Assembly: GCA_009788135.1 (NCBI GenBank)
Contig: WQSA01000096.1
Coordinates: 1 to 8,529, forward strand
Direction: 5' to 3'
DNA length: 8,529 nt
Source of the DNA: Candidatus Fibrimonadales bacterium
Lineage (GTDB): Bacteria; Fibrobacterota; Fibrobacteria; Fibrobacterales; Fibrobacteraceae
Part shown: positions 6,892-8,529 of the stretch, piece by piece
Position numbering within the stretch: the first letter of the stretch is position 1
Layout of the letters: every line of letters starts with the position of its first letter
Translations under genes and position numbers: made by a program
Notes under the pieces: model-generated
What the model was told of the DNA's origin: nothing
Database searches by the model: none
The model's input: only the letters and a program-made list of their open reading frames with translations

Positions 6892-7245
6892 TTAAACTCT
6901 TTTTATGCTGTTTTCTCCGCCGTGTCCGTCAGAAACACGTTCTGGATTCGAGGAGTCGGTTTCCCAATACTGCCCGTTGAAAACAATTTTGTATTGATGT
7001 GCGCCTGAGCCCATATTGATTTTTCCAGACCAGTTTCCGGTTTTATCTTTTTTGAGAGCGGTTGGCTTCCAATTATTGAAATCGCCAGCAACAGCAACAG
7101 AAGCGGAATCTGGAGCAAAAACTTTAAATGCAACTTCGGTGGTTTTGCTTTTTGCAACTGTTTTCTTTGCCTTCGGAGCTGTTTCTTTTACAGCTTTTAC
7201 CGTTTTTTTAGCAGCAGTAGCTTTGGTTTCTTTTTTCACAGCCAT
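6892..7245 (-). CDS. Small CBM48 (glycogen-binding-like) protein with Lys/Ala-rich tail
   Basis: This is a 117-residue protein in two parts. Residues 1-35 are a disordered basic tail with 12 lysines and many Ala/Thr (AAKKTVKAVKET, PKAKKTVAKSK), like the tails of histone H1-like or AlgP-like proteins. Residues 36-117 are a complete CBM48/AMPK-beta-type early-set domain: EVAFKVFAPDSASVAVAGDF, NNWKPTALKKDKTGNW, HQYKIVFNGQYWETDSSNPE. The Trp and Lys positions that contact alpha-glucan in this family (W59, K65/K66, W72) are present, so glycogen or other alpha-glucan binding is plausible. There is no signal peptide, so it is cytosolic, and no catalytic domain. GGGAGG lies 5 nt before the ATG, and a good promoter sits 35-63 bp upstream. 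It is first in the lysA cluster. The domain call is strong; the job, and whether the tail binds nucleic acid or another polyanion, is inference. Confidence 0.88.
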   Translation of the reverse strand: MAVKKETKATAAKKTVKAVKETAPKAKKTVAKSKTTEVAFKVFAPDSASVAVAGDFNNWKPTALKKDKTGNWSGKINMGSGAHQYKIVFNGQYWETDSSNPERVSDGHGGENSIKRV

Positions 7246-7250
7246 AATAG

Positions 7251-7256
7251 CCTCCC
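7251..7256 (-). promoter_or_regulatory. Ribosome binding site for the CBM48 gene
   Basis: GGGAGG on the minus strand, 5 nt before the ATG at 7245. It predicts strong translation of the first gene in the cluster, in contrast to the missing site in front of lysA. Confidence 0.8.
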
Positions 7257-7279
7257 TTTAGGAACATATACTATATATA

Positions 7280-7308
7280 AATATAGAAAAATGTCACAGG
7301 TTTGTCAA
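7280..7308 (-). promoter_or_regulatory. Sigma-70-type promoter for the CBM48-lysA cluster
   Basis: A perfect -35 TTGACA (7308-7303), a 17-bp spacer and a -10 TATATT (7285-7280, five of six) put transcription start near 7273, giving a leader of about 28 nt with the ribosome site inside. A small dyad CTATAT-4-ATATAG (7271-7286) covers the -10 and start point and could be an operator or just AT-rich sequence. Confidence 0.8.
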
Positions 7309-7331
7309 GGGGGTATTCTCTCCGTTTTTTC

Positions 7332-7337
7332 TATATT
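7332..7337 (+). promoter_or_regulatory. Possible -10 box directly before purC
   Basis: TATATT ends 7 bp before the purC ATG at 7345, which would place the transcript start at or next to the start codon. No fitting -35 is visible at 16-18 bp, so this is tentative. Confidence 0.35.
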
Positions 7338-7344
7338 TTTCCTC

Positions 7345-8229
7345 ATGGCACTAAAATTTGAAACTCCTGTAACCGCTGTTCCTCTGTTCCATCAGGGCAA
7401 AGTACGCGATATGTATGACCTTGGCGAGCATTTTTTGATGGTGGCTAGCGACCGCCTTTCCGCCTTTGATGTTGTGCTTCCAACGCCAATACCAGGCAAA
7501 GGCAAAATCTTGAACCAGCTCTCGCTGTTCTGGTTTGAGCAGCTCGGAATGCCAAATCATTTGGTCACAGCGAATGTTGAAGACTACCCTGCAGTGCTAA
7601 AGCCTTTTGCAGATTATTTGCGAGGGCGCTCAATGCTAGTCAAGAAAGCCAAGCGCCACGATGTGGAATGCATAGCTAGAGGCTACATAGTAGGCTCCGG
7701 CTGGAAGGATTACCAAAAAACCGGAAAAATCTGCGGCCATGTTTTGCCCACAGGCTTAAAGCTTTGCGCAAAAATAGATCCTGCAATCTACACTCCCAGC
7801 ACCAAAGCCGAAACCGGGCACGATGAAAACATATCCTACGAGCAGACAATTCCGATTGTGGGAGAAAAAATTGCCGCAACGCTGCGAGACCTTACTCTGG
7901 AGGTTTACAGCAAGGCGAGAAACTTCGCTGCTACCAAAGGCATTATCCTGGCAGACACGAAGTTTGAATTCGGCGAGATAGATGGCAAAACCGTTTTGAT
8001 AGACGAGGTTCTCACTCCGGATTCTTCAAGGTATTGGCCCGCTGAGAAATACGCTGAGGGTCAGAATCAGGAGAGCTTTGACAAGCAGTATATCCGAGAC
8101 TGGTTGGAAACTCTGGATTGGAACAAAGATTACCCTGGCCCGGAAATTCCGAAAGACGTTGTGCAGAACACCGTTGACAAATACATGGATATTTTTGTGC
8201 GAATTACCGGGAAGCAGCCAAACGTCTGA
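7345..8229 (+). CDS. purC: SAICAR synthase (phosphoribosylaminoimidazole-succinocarboxamide synthase)
   Basis: PurC joins aspartate to CAIR with ATP to give SAICAR in de novo purine synthesis, in the cytosol. The 294-residue protein has all the family hallmarks: GKVRDMYD (18-25, nucleotide-binding loop), SDRLSAFD (35-42), ECIARGYIVGSGWKDY (108-123), YTPSTKAETGHDENIS (149-164), DTKFEFG (204-210) and DEVLTPDSSRYW (220-231). The sequence and its length fit the longer, yeast Ade1-like branch rather than the roughly 240-residue E. coli type. The ATG at 7345 fits the usual N-terminus (about 17 residues before GKVRD). An in-frame ATG at 7291 would add an odd hydrophobic 18-residue leader and overlaps the divergent promoter. 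There is no Shine-Dalgarno site before 7345. It is divergent from the CBM48-lysA cluster and convergent with the gene at the right edge. Confidence 0.97.
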   Translation: MALKFETPVTAVPLFHQGKVRDMYDLGEHFLMVASDRLSAFDVVLPTPIPGKGKILNQLSLFWFEQLGMPNHLVTANVEDYPAVLKPFADYLRGRSMLVKKAKRHDVECIARGYIVGSGWKDYQKTGKICGHVLPTGLKLCAKIDPAIYTPSTKAETGHDENISYEQTIPIVGEKIAATLRDLTLEVYSKARNFAATKGIILADTKFEFGEIDGKTVLIDEVLTPDSSRYWPAEKYAEGQNQESFDKQYIRDWLETLDWNKDYPGPEIPKDVVQNTVDKYMDIFVRITGKQPNV

Positions 8230-8232
8230 ACC

Positions 8233-8252
8233 GGAATTCACAGAATTTTCAA
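8233..8252 (+). terminator. Weak hairpin between purC and the convergent gene
   Basis: GGAATTC-ACA-GAATTTT can form a 7-bp stem with two G-T pairs, followed by a few more bases including tca. It fills the 19-bp gap after the purC stop and runs into the convergent gene's end. The stem is AT-rich and weak, so its activity as a terminator is doubtful. Confidence 0.25.
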
Positions 8253-8529
8253 AATGAATATCCTATTGAAAATCTTAATCTTACGTCAAATGGCAAGCCC
8301 CCTAAGTTTATTCCATATAAACTGTTGCTATCTTCGCTGAATTCTATTTCTCCATTTATCTCTGGAGCAAATATTGATGGAGATGAAGGTATTTGGTGTA
8401 TTTTGCAAACTCCAGTTCCAAGCGTTAAAGTGAATCCATTTTCTTTAATCCATTCATATCCTATTTCTGCCATAGAACCAATATTTAAAAAGTCTTTAAT
8501 GATTTTGCCATCCTTAGTTATATAACCCC
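8249..8529 (-). CDS. C-terminal end of a probable outer-membrane beta-barrel protein (partial)
   Basis: The frame is open from the right edge to a TGA at 8251-8249. About 92 C-terminal residues are visible and the N-terminus is outside the window. An internal Met at 8473 is probably not the start, because the frame continues upstream with coherent sequence (GYITKDGKIIKDFLNIGS). The visible part has alternating polar/hydrophobic strands (AEIGYEWIKENGFTLTLGTGV, then LPFDVRLRFSIGYSF) and ends in Phe after an aromatic-rich strand, the usual signal for insertion into the outer membrane. The pattern is like small DUF3575-type barrels. There is no clue to its cargo or role. It is convergent with purC. 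Confidence 0.7.
   Translation of the reverse strand, partial: GYITKDGKIIKDFLNIGSMAEIGYEWIKENGFTLTLGTGVCKIHQIPSSPSIFAPEINGEIEFSEDSNSLYGINLGGLPFDVRLRFSIGYSF

Noticed and set aside
7264..7294. ACAT ... ATGT pair near the cluster promoter as a PadR operator
   Set aside because: PadR sites usually read ATGT-8 to 10-ACAT. Here the orientation is reversed and the spacing is 23 bp, so it does not fit.
7291..7344. In-frame upstream ATG extending purC by 18 residues
   Set aside because: The extension is hydrophobic and atypical for PurC, and its DNA overlaps the strong divergent promoter. The ATG at 7345 fits the family N-terminus.

Overview
The window looks like ordinary chromosomal DNA of a Fibrobacter-like bacterium (phylum Fibrobacterota). 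The main evidence is a secreted lipoprotein with long runs of four to five serines followed by a FISUMP domain (Fibrobacter succinogenes major paralogous domain), a pairing typical of that group. Supporting evidence is several other short lipoprotein or envelope genes and moderate-to-low GC content. No mobile-element gene, CRISPR array, tRNA or rRNA is visible.

Layout. (1) 1-1246, minus strand: a small predicted PD-(D/E)XK nuclease followed after only 5 nt by a secreted CsgG/FlgO-like protein that runs off the left edge. The second gene carries two mutually inverted copies of an 'attgagaat'-type microrepeat inside its reading frame. (2) 1348-4111: a divergent pair of lipoprotein genes, FISUMP on the minus strand and a lamin-tail-domain protein on the plus strand. 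They share a 181-bp AT-rich, palindrome-bearing intergenic region. (3) 4086-7245, minus strand: a tight cluster in transcription order of a Lys/Ala-rich CBM48 protein, lysA (diaminopimelate decarboxylase), a DUF2279 membrane protein and a PadR-type regulator. A near-consensus sigma-70 promoter lies upstream (7280-7308). The last gene overlaps the convergent lamin-tail gene by 26 bp. (4) 7345-8229, plus strand: purC, divergent from the cluster. (5) 8249-8529, minus strand: the C-terminal end of a probable outer-membrane beta-barrel protein that runs off the right edge.

How the genes fit together. lysA makes lysine from meso-diaminopimelate, and purC makes SAICAR in purine synthesis. Both are core metabolism. 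The rest is mostly envelope or surface proteins of unknown detailed role. The PadR protein at the end of the lysA cluster may control its own operon, but no target site was recognised. I did not find a convincing new multi-gene system. The points most worth a second look are the nuclease/CsgG-like pair, the histone-tail-like CBM48 protein in front of lysA, the in-frame microrepeats, the hairpin in the convergent overlap zone, and the possibly leaderless purC.
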